Source: Stagnihabitans lacustris (GTDB lineage: Bacteria > Pseudomonadota > Alphaproteobacteria > Rhodobacterales > Rhodobacteraceae). From it: 64,000 bases of DNA. The stretch is from NCBI RefSeq assembly GCF_025950525.1, contig NZ_JAPDGS010000003.1, forward strand, positions 248,001 to 312,000. The letters are read 5' to 3'. This document shows positions 34,997-45,947 of this stretch, in pieces. The notes beneath the pieces were generated by a model, which saw only the letters and a list, made by a program, of their open reading frames with translations, was not told where the DNA came from and ran no database searches. Every line of letters starts with the position of its first letter. The stretch's first letter is position 1. The position numbers and the translations under genes are program-made.

Positions 34997-35881
34997 TCAG
35001 GGCCGGGCATTGGTGACGCGACGGCGCGCGGCCTCGGCCTGCTTCAGGTCGATGAAGGATTTCGCATGGGCGGCCAGCGGCACAGAATCGGTCCAGGTGT
35101 CGCGCCAGATCGCGCAGGCCAGCGACAGGCCCTCATCCACCACCGCGCCCGAAAAGCTTTCAAAGGTGATGTCGCGGGCATAGCCGATGTCCAAAAGGGC
35201 GTCGAATTGCAGGTCGAAATTGATCACCCCATCGCCCAGATAGCCCCGGTTCGACTCGCCGATATGGAAATAGCCCAGGCGGTCGCCGGCCAGGCGGATG
35301 GCGGCGGCGGGATTGGCCTCTTCGATGTTCATGTGGAACGTGTCCAGATGCAGCCGCACATCATCGCGCCCGACCATCTGCAGGTATTCCAGCCCCTGCG
35401 CCGTGGTGTTCAGAAGGTTGGTCTCGAAGCGGTTCACCACCTCCAGCACGATTTCCACGCCCGCGGCCTTGGCCTTTTCCGCCGTCCGCGCGATGACTTC
35501 GGCGGAATTCCTGCGCCCCTCAGCCGAGGGCAGAGCGTTGTATTTCGTATGGGCCGAGTAAAGAATTCCCCCCAGCCGGACGCCGCCAATGTCGCGCACC
35601 GCCGCCACCGCATTGGCCAAAAGCGCCTCTCCGGCGGCCACCTTGTCGCGGTCGGTCGAAGAAACATCCGCCGAAACCGGCAGGCCCATCGTCACCGTTA
35701 TCCCCAGGTCCAAGGCCTGCGCACGCCGCGCCAGGGCATCCAGGTCAAACTTCTCGGGCCGCAGATAGGCCAGTTCGATGGCCTGAAACCCCGCCGCGGC
35801 AGAGCGGTCCATCGCCATCTCCAGCCCCTCTTGCGTTGTGCCACCGGTCCAGACGAAAGAGTGAATCCCAAGCCGTGCCAT
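34997..35881 (-). CDS. D-tagatose/D-psicose 3-epimerase-like sugar epimerase
   Basis: A 294-residue TIM-barrel protein of the xylose isomerase-like/AP-endonuclease-2 superfamily. Metal and catalytic residues of the ketose 3-epimerases are all visible: Glu in LEVVNRFETNLLNT, Asp/His in LHLDTFHMNIEE, His/Glu/Arg in HIGESNRGYLG and the final Glu in TFESFS. It should epimerise C3 of a free ketohexose or ketopentose. Start at ATG 35881 after AGGGGG (a TTG one codon earlier is in frame). It precedes the ROK gene, probably as one operon. Confidence 0.85.
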   Translation of the reverse strand: MARLGIHSFVWTGGTTQEGLEMAMDRSAAAGFQAIELAYLRPEKFDLDALARRAQALDLGITVTMGLPVSADVSSTDRDKVAAGEALLANAVAAVRDIGGVRLGGILYSAHTKYNALPSAEGRRNSAEVIARTAEKAKAAGVEIVLEVVNRFETNLLNTTAQGLEYLQMVGRDDVRLHLDTFHMNIEEANPAAAIRLAGDRLGYFHIGESNRGYLGDGVINFDLQFDALLDIGYARDITFESFSGAVVDEGLSLACAIWRDTWTDSVPLAAHAKSFIDLKQAEAARRRVTNARP

Positions 35882-35892
35882 CAAGGCCCCCT

Positions 35893-35905
35893 ATATGTTG
35901 CACGT
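35893..35905. promoter_or_regulatory. ACGTGCAACATAT motif, copy 2 (reverse)
   Basis: ATATGTTGCACGT, the exact reverse complement of the sequence at 33807-33819, lies 12 bases upstream of the epimerase start. Confidence 0.45.
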
Positions 35906-36019
35906 CCAAACAAAATCCCGAATCCACCGTCTGTCAAGGGGGCAGCGCGGATCGGCGCCCCGCAGCAATGCAGCCGCAGCGAGAATAACCGGTTGACACG
36001 ACTCGCCGTCAGGGTGATT

Positions 36020-36036
36020 TGTTGTATAAAGCAACA
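36020..36036. promoter_or_regulatory. Inverted repeat upstream of araC-type gene
   Basis: TGTTG-N7-CAACA, 13 bases before the AraC-family start, sharing the GCAACATA core with the two ACGTGCAACATAT motifs. A TTGACA lies at 35993-35998, but no well-spaced -10 box is evident. Confidence 0.45.
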
Positions 36037-36048
36037 TAAGGGGCGAGG

Positions 36049-36993
36049 ATGAAAACGCAGCTGCGCCTTGTGCCGCATTACGAAGTGATCGTCTGCCCGC
36101 CAGAGGAAAGCTTTCGCTGGTATAGCCACGATTACCCCTGGCATCTGGCCAAGTTCAACTACCACCCGGAATATGAACTGCACCTGAACCGGATATCTTC
36201 GGGGACGATGATGGTGGGCGACTATCTGGGCGATTTCGGCCCCGGAAATCTGGTGCTGACCGGGCCCAACGTGCCGCACAACTGGGTGTCCAACATTGCC
36301 CCCGGAGAGGTGATCACCACCCGCGACATGCTGATCCAGTTCACCCCGGACTGGGCGGAAAAGCTGGCGGGCCTTTGCCCTGAACTGGGCCGCTTGCGCG
36401 CCTTGTTCGACGATGCCGCCTGGGGGGTCGAGTTCACTGGCTCCACCGCGCGGGACGGCGCGCGGATGCTGGAAGAGCTGCAAACCGCCACCGGCCCCGA
36501 CCGGTTTTTCCTGTTCCTGCGCCTGCTGGAGACGCTGTCGCGCGACCCTGCCGACCGGCGCCGCCTGTCGCGCCAGGCGCCCTTGGAGGCCGCGGCCCTG
36601 CCCGGGCAGGTCGACCGCGCCATGCGGTTCCTGAACGAAAACCTGTCCGAAGAGATCGACCTTTCCACCGCCGCCGCCAAGGCTGGGCTGACGCCTCAGA
36701 CCTTTTCGCGCGCCTTCAAACGCCAGACCGGACACACCTTCGCCAGTTACCTGGTGATGACCCGCGTCTATGCCGCCTGCACGGCGCTGACCCAAAGCCA
36801 TGCGCCGATCACCGAGATCTGCTTTGATGTGGGCTTCAACTCGATTGCCAACTTCAACCGGCAGTTTTTGAAGATCACCGGCCGCACGCCTTCGGATTAC
36901 CGGCGCGCGGCGCATAGAATCGCCGCCGAGGGACGCGAGCCCACAGAACAGTTTTCGCCCCCGCAGAAACGATTTTCAGGCCGAAAAGGTTAG
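36049..36993 (+). CDS. AraC family transcriptional regulator
   Basis: A 314-residue activator-type regulator: N-terminal cupin sensor domain (HPEYELHLNRISSGTMMVGD) and C-terminal double HTH (AAAKAGLTPQTFSRAFKRQ and ITEICFDVGFNSIANFNRQF). It stands immediately upstream of and co-directional with the polyol ABC operon and divergent from the epimerase/ROK operon, so it is the natural activator of transport in this locus. Confidence 0.88.
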   Translation: MKTQLRLVPHYEVIVCPPEESFRWYSHDYPWHLAKFNYHPEYELHLNRISSGTMMVGDYLGDFGPGNLVLTGPNVPHNWVSNIAPGEVITTRDMLIQFTPDWAEKLAGLCPELGRLRALFDDAAWGVEFTGSTARDGARMLEELQTATGPDRFFLFLRLLETLSRDPADRRRLSRQAPLEAAALPGQVDRAMRFLNENLSEEIDLSTAAAKAGLTPQTFSRAFKRQTGHTFASYLVMTRVYAACTALTQSHAPITEICFDVGFNSIANFNRQFLKITGRTPSDYRRAAHRIAAEGREPTEQFSPPQKRFSGRKG

Positions 36994-37038
36994 GTCTGGC
37001 GCGGTCTGCACGTAGCGCAACCCCGCCAAGCCCCCTAA

Positions 37039-37050
37039 CGTAAAGTTACG
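37039..37050. promoter_or_regulatory. Inverted repeat upstream of the polyol ABC operon
   Basis: CGTAA-AG-TTACG lies about 143 bases before the binding-protein start, in the 199-base gap after the AraC gene. Candidate regulator site; no strong promoter boxes can be assigned. Confidence 0.3.
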
Positions 37051-37192
37051 CCACACCTGCCCGGGCTCCGGCAAGCCTATGGGAAGTCAGGCGAATTATG
37101 TCCGAAACCGCGAGAGGAGGCGCGATTTCCGGGCCCTGAAACCTGCGCCCTGCGCGTGGGAAAGACGAAAACAATCCAGCAAGGAGGAATGG

Positions 37193-38620
<1,428 letters not shown>

Positions 38621-38628
38621 TATCAAGA

Positions 38629-38650
38629 CCCCGGCCGGAAACGGCCGGGG
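38629..38650 (+). other. GAAA-tetraloop stem-loop after binding-protein gene
   Basis: CCCCGGCCG, GAAA, CGGCCGGGG: a perfect 9-bp stem closed by a GNRA tetraloop, without a following T-run. Position between binding-protein and permease genes suggests an mRNA-stabilising or attenuating element. Confidence 0.7.
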
Positions 38651-38669
38651 CTCCCTGGGGGAGGGGACA

Positions 38670-39551
38670 ATGCGATCCAACAAGACAGGCTGGCTGATGC
38701 TGGCGCCGACTTTGGCCATCCTGGGCACGTTCGGGATTCTGCCGTTTATCTATGTCGTCTACGTGGCCTTTCACCGCTGGAACCCGTTCGGGGCCAATCC
38801 GGACATGGTCTATAACGGCGCCAAGAACTTCCGCCGCCTTGTGTTTGACAACGAGTTCCTGACTGCGGTCCTTTACACGCTGGAATTCGCGGTCTTTGCC
38901 GTCGGCTCCGAGGTGATCTTGGGCTATTTCCTGGCCCAGCTGCTGATGCGGAACTTCCCGGGCAAGGCCTTCTTTCGCACCATCCACACCCTGCCCTTGA
39001 TCGTGGCGCCCATCGTCGTGGGCTCGGTCTGGCGTTTGATGACCACGCCGTCGATCGGGATCATCCCCTTCTATCTGAACAACATCTTCGGCTATGACAT
39101 GAACATGGGCCGCGATCCGGGCACGGCCTTTCTGATGACCGTCATCATGGACATCTGGCACTGGACGCCGCTTGTCACGCTGACCCTGCTGGCCGCGCTT
39201 TTGGCCCTGCCGCGTGACCCATTTGAACAGGCCGAAATCGACGGCGCCAACCGCCGCCAGATCTTCTGGCACATCACCTTGCCGATGATCAAACCGGCGA
39301 TCCTGGCCACCGTCTTTATCCGCATGATGGACGCCTTGCGCACGGTGGACGAGGTCTGGATGCTGACCGGAGGCGGCCCGGGCGATGCCACCCGCTATGT
39401 CGGCCTGCACATCTGGAAGGTGGTCTTTCCCAAGACCGACTACGGCTATGGCTCGGCCATCTCGATCATTGTTTTGTATCTGACGCTGATGATGTGCTGG
39501 GTGCTTTACGTGGCGCTGGTCGCCCCCCGTCCCAAGAAAGAGGCCCTCTGA
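38670..39551 (+). CDS. Sugar ABC transporter permease (MalF-like)
   Basis: A 293-residue inner-membrane permease with six predicted helices. The EAA loop that contacts the ATPase reads EQAEIDGANRRQIFWHITLP near residue 190. It starts 49 bases after the binding-protein gene, beyond the tetraloop hairpin, and its stop overlaps the next permease start by one base (TGATG). Confidence 0.9.
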   Translation: MRSNKTGWLMLAPTLAILGTFGILPFIYVVYVAFHRWNPFGANPDMVYNGAKNFRRLVFDNEFLTAVLYTLEFAVFAVGSEVILGYFLAQLLMRNFPGKAFFRTIHTLPLIVAPIVVGSVWRLMTTPSIGIIPFYLNNIFGYDMNMGRDPGTAFLMTVIMDIWHWTPLVTLTLLAALLALPRDPFEQAEIDGANRRQIFWHITLPMIKPAILATVFIRMMDALRTVDEVWMLTGGGPGDATRYVGLHIWKVVFPKTDYGYGSAISIIVLYLTLMMCWVLYVALVAPRPKKEAL

Positions 39552-40381
39552 TGCGCGGTCCCCTGTCCCAACTGGCGCTTTGGCTGGCCCTGTCCTTCCT
39601 GACGCTGTTCCCGATCTATTGGCTGTTCGTCATCTCGGTCACGCCCGCGGTGGATCTGTTTTCCACGCCCTCGATCCTGATCGAAAACCCGATCTGGACC
39701 AACTACGCCGAGATCTTCCACGACGAGACTTTGCGGCGCTATATGCTGAACTCTGTCATCATCTCGACCGGAAATGCGGTTCTGGTCACGGTCCTGGCGT
39801 TTTTTGCCTGCTATGCCCTGTCGCGGTTCGACATCGGCGGCAAAGAGAACATCTTTTTCTGGACCATCACCAACCGGATGGCGCCTGCTGCGGTGTTTCT
39901 GCTGCCCCTGTTCCTTTTGTTCACCAAGGTCTTCGCCATTGGGGACTGGAAGCTTTACGACACCCATCTGGGCATGATCCTGCTGTATTGCACCTTTAAC
40001 CTGCCCTTCGCGATCTGGACCCTGCGGCCCACCATCGACGGCATCCCGAAAGAGCTGGACGAGGCCGCGACCGTCGACGGCGCCTCGACCTGGACCGTGA
40101 TCCGCCATGTGGTTCTGCCGCTGGCTGCCCCGGGCTTGGCCGTGACGCTGATCCTGACCTGGGTCTTCGCCTGGAACGAGTTCCTTCTGGCCGCGACGCT
40201 GACCAGTTTCAACGCCCGCACCATCACCACGGGGCTGTCGGAATATGTGACCACCACCGGCACCGAATGGGGCAAGATGGCCTCCATCGCCATCATCACC
40301 CTGATCCCGGCGCTTGTCATCTTTTCGGTCGTGCAGCGGCATATCGTGGCCGGTCTCACCTTTGGCGCCGTGAAGGAATGA
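39551..40381 (+). CDS. Sugar ABC transporter permease (MalG-like)
   Basis: A 276-residue second permease with six predicted helices and the EAA loop [23 protein letters not shown] at 39551 overlaps the preceding stop; the frame is open further upstream only within the first permease gene. The stop overlaps the start of the small membrane protein (ATGA). Confidence 0.9.
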   Translation: MRGPLSQLALWLALSFLTLFPIYWLFVISVTPAVDLFSTPSILIENPIWTNYAEIFHDETLRRYMLNSVIISTGNAVLVTVLAFFACYALSRFDIGGKENIFFWTITNRMAPAAVFLLPLFLLFTKVFAIGDWKLYDTHLGMILLYCTFNLPFAIWTLRPTIDGIPKELDEAATVDGASTWTVIRHVVLPLAAPGLAVTLILTWVFAWNEFLLAATLTSFNARTITTGLSEYVTTTGTEWGKMASIAIITLIPALVIFSVVQRHIVAGLTFGAVKE

Positions 40382-40563
40382 ACATGAAGAAACGCGGTTT
40401 CCTGCCCATCGTCACCAACTGGTTCGACCGACTTTTCATCGGCATCTACCTTTGGGTTGCCATAGAGTTGTTCTGGCTGCGCTTCCTGGAGGCCTTCGTG
40501 CCCTTGACTTTCGCCCATCTGCTTTCGTTGGCTGTGGCTCTGTTGATCCTCACCCGCGGCTGA
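40378..40563 (+). CDS. Small two-helix membrane protein in the polyol operon
   Basis: A 61-residue protein ([20 protein letters not shown]...) with two hydrophobic segments, about residues 18-38 and 42-58, and a basic N-terminus. I do not recognise a family with confidence; small DUF2160-like membrane proteins occur in some glycerol and polyol ABC operons. The ATGA overlap with the upstream permease and the position before the dehydrogenase indicate that it is a real, co-translated gene. A modulatory or structural role with the permease pair is plausible but unproven. Confidence 0.68.
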   Translation: MNMKKRGFLPIVTNWFDRLFIGIYLWVAIELFWLRFLEAFVPLTFAHLLSLAVALLILTRG

Positions 40564-40586
40564 TGCGGCCCCAAATGGAGATAGCG

Positions 40587-41624
40587 ATGAAGTCGCTCGT
40601 TCTGGAAGAAAAACTGAAACTGTCCTTGCGGGATTTCCCGATTGACGAACCCCTGGGCCCGCGCGATGTGCGCATCGGCATCCATACGGTCGGGATCTGC
40701 GGGTCGGATGTGCATTACTACACCCATGGCGGGATCGGCCAGTTCATCGTCAAGGCGCCGATGATCCTGGGGCATGAGGCCTCGGGGACCGTGACCGAAG
40801 TCGGCGCCGATGTCACCAACCTGAAAGTCGGCGACCGTGTTTGCATGGAGCCGGGGATACCCGATCCTAACAGCCGGGCATCCAGGCTGGGCATGTATAA
40901 CATCGACCCCGCCGTGCGGTTCTGGGCCACGCCGCCGGTGCATGGCTGTTTGCGGCCCTCGGTCGTTCATCCGGCGGATTACACCTTCAAACTACCCGAC
41001 AATGTCTCCTTTGCCGAGGCCGCGATGGTCGAGCCCCTGGCCGTCGGCGTCCATGCCGCGACCAAGGCCAAGGTCAAGCCGGGGGACGTCGCCTTGGTGC
41101 AGGGTGCTGGCCCCATCGGCCTTGTCACCGCGCTGTCGGCCTTGGCTGCGGGCTGCGCCCATGTGTTCCTGACCGATGTGGATGACACGAAACTGGAGAT
41201 CGGCGCCGCCCTGTCGCGTGCCATCACCACGATCAACATCACCCGCCAGGACGCCACCGCCGAAATCCTGAAGGCCACCGAGGGCTGGGGCGTCGAATGT
41301 GTCTTTGAATGTTCGGGCCATCCGCGCGCCGCCGGTCAGGTCTTTGACGCGCTGTGCCCCGGTGGCGTCGTGGTCTTTGTCGGCATCCCGGTCGAGCCGT
41401 TTCACTATGACCTTGGCAAGGCCATGGTCCGCGAAGCCCGCGTCGAACAGATCTTCCGCTATGCCCATGTCTTTCCGCGCTGCGTCGGCCTGATCGCAAG
41501 CGGCGCCATCGACGTCAAACCGCTTATCACCCGCACATTCGCCTTCCAGGACTCCGTCCACGCCTTTGAGGTCGCCGCCACCGCGCCCAAAGGTCAGGTG
41601 AAAATGCAAATCGAACTCCCGTAA
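40587..41624 (+). CDS. Zinc-type polyol dehydrogenase (xylitol/sorbitol dehydrogenase-like)
   Basis: A 345-residue medium-chain dehydrogenase. Catalytic zinc ligands are present: Cys in [16 protein letters not shown], the GHEASG His-Glu, and Glu in [10 protein letters not shown]. The Rossmann loop is [10 protein letters not shown]. The structural zinc lobe lacks its four Cys (it reads [18 protein letters not shown]), as in the xylitol dehydrogenase subgroup. It should oxidise a polyol taken up by this ABC system to a ketose, using NAD. GGAG lies 6 bases upstream. Confidence 0.88.
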   Translation: MKSLVLEEKLKLSLRDFPIDEPLGPRDVRIGIHTVGICGSDVHYYTHGGIGQFIVKAPMILGHEASGTVTEVGADVTNLKVGDRVCMEPGIPDPNSRASRLGMYNIDPAVRFWATPPVHGCLRPSVVHPADYTFKLPDNVSFAEAAMVEPLAVGVHAATKAKVKPGDVALVQGAGPIGLVTALSALAAGCAHVFLTDVDDTKLEIGAALSRAITTINITRQDATAEILKATEGWGVECVFECSGHPRAAGQVFDALCPGGVVVFVGIPVEPFHYDLGKAMVREARVEQIFRYAHVFPRCVGLIASGAIDVKPLITRTFAFQDSVHAFEVAATAPKGQVKMQIELP

Positions 41625-41633
41625 GGAACCACA

Positions 41634-42689
<1,056 letters not shown>

Positions 42690-42702
42690 GCGTCCTCCCA
42701 AC

Positions 42703-42759
42703 GGAGGGGCGGTCACCCCTCCGGGACAGCGGGTCGCGCCTTGGCAGGAGGCGCGACCC
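42703..42759 (+). other. Two consecutive intercistronic stem-loops
   Basis: First stem GGAGGGG/CCCCTCC (42703-42722, loop of 6); second stem GGGTCGCGCC/GGCGCGACCC (42731-42759, loop of 9). No T-run follows. They lie between the ATPase gene and the SDR gene and could attenuate transcription or protect mRNA. Confidence 0.65.
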
Positions 42760-42779
42760 GTATCAACATGGAGATAAAG

Positions 42780-43502
42780 ATGGATTTCACGGGCAAACGG
42801 GTTCTGTTGACGGGGGCGGGCAAGGGGATCGGCCGGGTGCTGGCCGAGATGCTTTTGGCGCGGGGGGCTGTGGTCGTGGCCTTGACGCGGTCCGCCGCCG
42901 ATGTGGCCGAACTGCGGGCAATGGGCGCCGAGGCGCATCAGGTCGACCTTGCGGATGCGGTGGCGACAAGGGCTGCGGCGCGGGCGGCTTGCCCCTGCGA
43001 TTATCTGATTTCGAACGCGGGGACGACGGAGCTGCAAAGCTTTCTTGAGACGACGACCGAGGCCTTTGATCACCTGATGGCGGTCAACACCCGGGCGCCG
43101 ATGATCGTGGCGCAGGAATATGCGCGGGACGTGATCGCGCGCGGGGCCAAGGGGGCGATTGTGAACGTCTCGTCTGTGGCAAGCTTCGTGGGCATCCCCG
43201 ACCATGCCGCCTATTGCGCCAGCAAGGCCGGGGTGGATGGGCTGATGCGGGTCATGGCCAAGGAACTGGGGCCGCAGGGCATCCGGGTCAACAACGTCAA
43301 CCCGACGGTGACGCTGACCCCCATGGCGGTCAAGGCTTGGTCCGATCCGGCCAAATCCGCGGGCATGTTGAACCGCATCCCCCTGGGCCGTTTCGCCGAA
43401 AGCGCAGAGGTGGGCGAGGTCGTGCTTTTCCTGCTGTCCGATGCGGCCTCGATGATGAACGGTGTTTCGCTTCCCGTGGATGGCGGCTACATGATCGCCT
43501 GA
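42780..43502 (+). CDS. SDR oxidoreductase, L-xylulose reductase-like
   Basis: A 240-residue short-chain dehydrogenase: TGAGKGIG, SNAGTTE, Ser in NVSSVASFVG and YCASK. The stretch IRVNNVNPTVTLTP and LNRIPLGRFAE strikingly match dicarbonyl/L-xylulose reductases, which interconvert xylitol and L-xylulose. This pairs well with the xylitol-dehydrogenase-like gene of the same operon. ATG at 42780 follows GGAG; a start four codons earlier is less suitable. Confidence 0.83.
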   Translation: MDFTGKRVLLTGAGKGIGRVLAEMLLARGAVVVALTRSAADVAELRAMGAEAHQVDLADAVATRAAARAACPCDYLISNAGTTELQSFLETTTEAFDHLMAVNTRAPMIVAQEYARDVIARGAKGAIVNVSSVASFVGIPDHAAYCASKAGVDGLMRVMAKELGPQGIRVNNVNPTVTLTPMAVKAWSDPAKSAGMLNRIPLGRFAESAEVGEVVLFLLSDAASMMNGVSLPVDGGYMIA

Positions 43503-43530
43503 AAGATATTGGGATTTCGGGAAGGCGCGC

Positions 43531-44178
43531 ATGGAATTCACCGGTAGATTGGGGCCGTTTCAGGCCTTTTTGTTCGACATGGACGGCACGATCCTGACCT
43601 CGATTGCCGCGGTGGACCGGGCCTGGCGGGCCTGGGCCGCGCGGGTGGGCACCGACCCCGAGACGGTCATGGCCTATATGCACGGGCGCCGCGCGCGCGA
43701 CACGATCACCCATTTCATGCCCGGCGCCAGCGCCCAGGCCATCGACGCCGAGGCCCTGTGGCTGGACGACTACGAGGCCGGGGATATCGGCGGCATCGCC
43801 CCCATCGCGGGGATCGAAGCCGTGCTGGAGGCCGCGCGGGGGCGTTGGGCCCTGGTGACGTCGGCCACGCCGCGGGTTGCGGCCTCGCGGGTCAGGGCGG
43901 CCGGGCTGCCCTTGCCAGAGGTCTTCATCACCTCGGCCGATGTGACGCGGGGCAAGCCTGACCCGATGGGATATCTGCTGGCGGCCAGCCGGATGGGCGT
44001 CGATCCGGCGGCCTGCATGGTGTTCGAGGATGCCCATGCCGGGATCGCGGCGGGGCGGGCTTCGGGGGCTGTGGTGATGCAGATCCTGGGCACCGAGGCG
44101 CAGGTGGCCGACCATGCGATCCGCGATTACGCCGGGGTGTCGGTGACGGTTGACGGCGGGTTGTGGTTCGGCAAGTAA
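43531..44178 (+). CDS. HAD family sugar phosphatase (beta-PGM-like)
   Basis: A 215-residue HAD hydrolase. Motif I FDMDGT, motif II TSATPR, motif III Lys in RGKPDP and motif IV VFEDAHAGIAAG are complete, with a helical cap between motifs I and II. Such enzymes dephosphorylate or mutate sugar phosphates. Last gene of the polyol ABC operon, 28 bases after the SDR; probably clears or recycles a phosphorylated intermediate. Confidence 0.86.
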   Translation: MEFTGRLGPFQAFLFDMDGTILTSIAAVDRAWRAWAARVGTDPETVMAYMHGRRARDTITHFMPGASAQAIDAEALWLDDYEAGDIGGIAPIAGIEAVLEAARGRWALVTSATPRVAASRVRAAGLPLPEVFITSADVTRGKPDPMGYLLAASRMGVDPAACMVFEDAHAGIAAGRASGAVVMQILGTEAQVADHAIRDYAGVSVTVDGGLWFGK

Positions 44179-44196
44179 CCCGGGGCATACCCCGGG
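44179..44196. terminator. Stem-loop after the HAD gene
   Basis: CCCGGGG-CATA-CCCCGGG directly follows the TAA stop at 44176-44178, in the convergent gap before betC. No T-run. Confidence 0.5.
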
Positions 44197-44231
44197 CTAC
44201 GCTGTTGATGCAGAGCGACTGACGGGCGCGG

Positions 44232-44253
44232 GTAGGGCGGGATTGATCCCGCC
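44232..44253 (+). repeat. GTAGGG stem-loop repeat, copy C
   Basis: GTAGGGCGGGAT, TG, ATCCCGCC: same family as at 28091 and 28159, here in a convergent intergenic gap. Confidence 0.75.
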
Positions 44254-44273
44254 GCTCGGTTGGTTCCCGCCGC

Positions 44274-45782
44274 TCACTCCCCCCGCGGGAAGCGCTTGTT
44301 GTCCTCCAGCACGTTCAAATCCATGTGGTTGCGCATATAGCGTTCCGACGCGAGCTTCAGCGGCTGGTAATCCCAGGGGTAGTAATTGCCGTTGCGCAAA
44401 GCCTCATAGACGACCCAGCGGCGGGCTTGGGATTGGCGGACCTCGGCGTCATAGGCGTCAAGGTCCCAGCGGTCCTCGGCCATGACCTGGAAATGGGCCA
44501 GCACTTCGGCGGCGCGAGGGTCGGAGGCCAAGTTGACCTCTTCGTCGGGGTCGGAGGCCATGTCGAACAGCATGTCCGGATCGGCCTTGCAGCGGATGTA
44601 TTTCCAGGCGCCCTGACGCAGGCAGACCATCGGCGTGATCGTGCCCTCGGCGGCATATTCCAGCGCAACCGGCGTCGTGCGCGGGGTGCCCTGCGCCAGA
44701 GGGACCAGGCTTTCGCCATCGGTCCAGGGCATGACCTCTTCCATGGAAATCCCCGCCAAGTCGCACAAAGTCGGCGTCAGGTCGATGGTGGAGACGGGCG
44801 TTTCCACCAGCCCCGGGGTCAGCCCCTCGGCCGAAATCATCAGGGGCACGCGCGCCGCGCCGTCAAAGAAATTCATCTTGAACCACAGGCCCTTGCGGCC
44901 CAGCATCTCGCCATGGTCACTGACAAAGACCACCACGGCCTCTTGGCGCGAGGCTTCCATCGCGGCAAAAATCTCACCGATCTTGGCATCGACATAAGAG
45001 ATATTGGCGAAATAGCCCTGACGGGCGCGGCGGATATGGTCGGCCGTGACCTCCAACCCGCGCCAGTCGCAGGCATCCATCAGGCGCTGGGAATGGGGGT
45101 CCATATCCTCGTAGGCCAGCGACGAAGGCGGCTCCAGCTCCGGGATGCCTTCATACAGGTCCCAGAACTTTTTGCGCGCCACGAAAGGGTCATGGGGATG
45201 GGTAAAGCTGGCGGTCAGGCACCAGGGGCGGGGGTCAAGGCCGCGCGACAGGTCATAGATCTTCTGCACCGCCTGATGGCAGACGTCATCGTCATATTCC
45301 AGCTGGTTGGTGATTTCCGCCACGCCGGCGCCGGTGACGGAGCCGAGGTTGTGATACCACCAGTCGATCCGCTCACCGGGTTTTCGGTAGTCGGGCGTCC
45401 AGCCGAAGTCGGCGGGGTAGATGTCGGTGGTCAGGCGCTCTTCGAACCCATGCATCTGGTCGGGGCCGACGAAATGCATCTTGCCCGACAGAGCGGTCTG
45501 ATAGCCCGCCCGGCGCAGGTGATGGGCATAGGTGGGAATGTCCGAGGCGAATTCGGCGGCATTGTCATAGACCCGCGTGCGGCGCGGCAAAGCCCCCGAC
45601 ATGAAGGCCGCGCGGGCAGGCGCGCACAAAGGCGAGGGCGTGTAGGCATTGGCAAAGCGCACGGAATTTTCGGCCAGCGCCCGCAGGTTGGGCACATGCA
45701 GGAAGTCGGCCGGACCATCGGGAAACAGCGTCCCGGTCAGCTGATCGACCATGACAATAAGGATATTCGGGCGCTTGGTCAT
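44274..45782 (-). CDS. betC: Choline sulfatase
   Basis: A 502-residue type I sulfatase. Cys53 lies in the CAPARAAF motif and must be converted to formylglycine for activity. Metal-site motifs are NILIVMVDQLTG and VFVSDHGEMLG. The C-terminal choline-sulfatase region (WVVYEALRNGNYYPWDYQP, then RYMRNHMD and RFPRGE) supports BetC, which releases choline from choline-O-sulfate. No signal peptide, as expected for the cytoplasmic enzyme. No betA, betB or betI gene is nearby; instead it is divergent from a CocE-type esterase gene. Confidence 0.88.
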   Translation of the reverse strand: MTKRPNILIVMVDQLTGTLFPDGPADFLHVPNLRALAENSVRFANAYTPSPLCAPARAAFMSGALPRRTRVYDNAAEFASDIPTYAHHLRRAGYQTALSGKMHFVGPDQMHGFEERLTTDIYPADFGWTPDYRKPGERIDWWYHNLGSVTGAGVAEITNQLEYDDDVCHQAVQKIYDLSRGLDPRPWCLTASFTHPHDPFVARKKFWDLYEGIPELEPPSSLAYEDMDPHSQRLMDACDWRGLEVTADHIRRARQGYFANISYVDAKIGEIFAAMEASRQEAVVVFVSDHGEMLGRKGLWFKMNFFDGAARVPLMISAEGLTPGLVETPVSTIDLTPTLCDLAGISMEEVMPWTDGESLVPLAQGTPRTTPVALEYAAEGTITPMVCLRQGAWKYIRCKADPDMLFDMASDPDEEVNLASDPRAAEVLAHFQVMAEDRWDLDAYDAEVRQSQARRWVVYEALRNGNYYPWDYQPLKLASERYMRNHMDLNVLEDNKRFPRGE

Positions 45783-45947
45783 CTTGGTCTCCTGTGGCCT
45801 GCGAAATGGCTAAGGCGCGTGGGGCAGGGCTGGCAAGGGGGGATTTGGCGGCGGAATGGGGCTTTGTCGGTTTTGGGTGGCAAAGCGGCGGAACTGGGCG
45901 GGGTTTGCCGCGCTTCCCGTTGCCCAATGGTCAAAACGGAGACCCCA

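Noticed and set aside
37079..37192. N-terminal extension of the polyol binding protein
   Set aside because: It precedes a strong AAGGAGG ribosome site and a normal signal peptide starting at 37193; the extension would bury the signal peptide.
44325..45947. A possible 540-residue N-terminal extension of the CocE-type protein
   Set aside because: The extension is open only because it runs antisense to betC. The ATG at 45948 has a ribosome site and starts exactly where family members begin.
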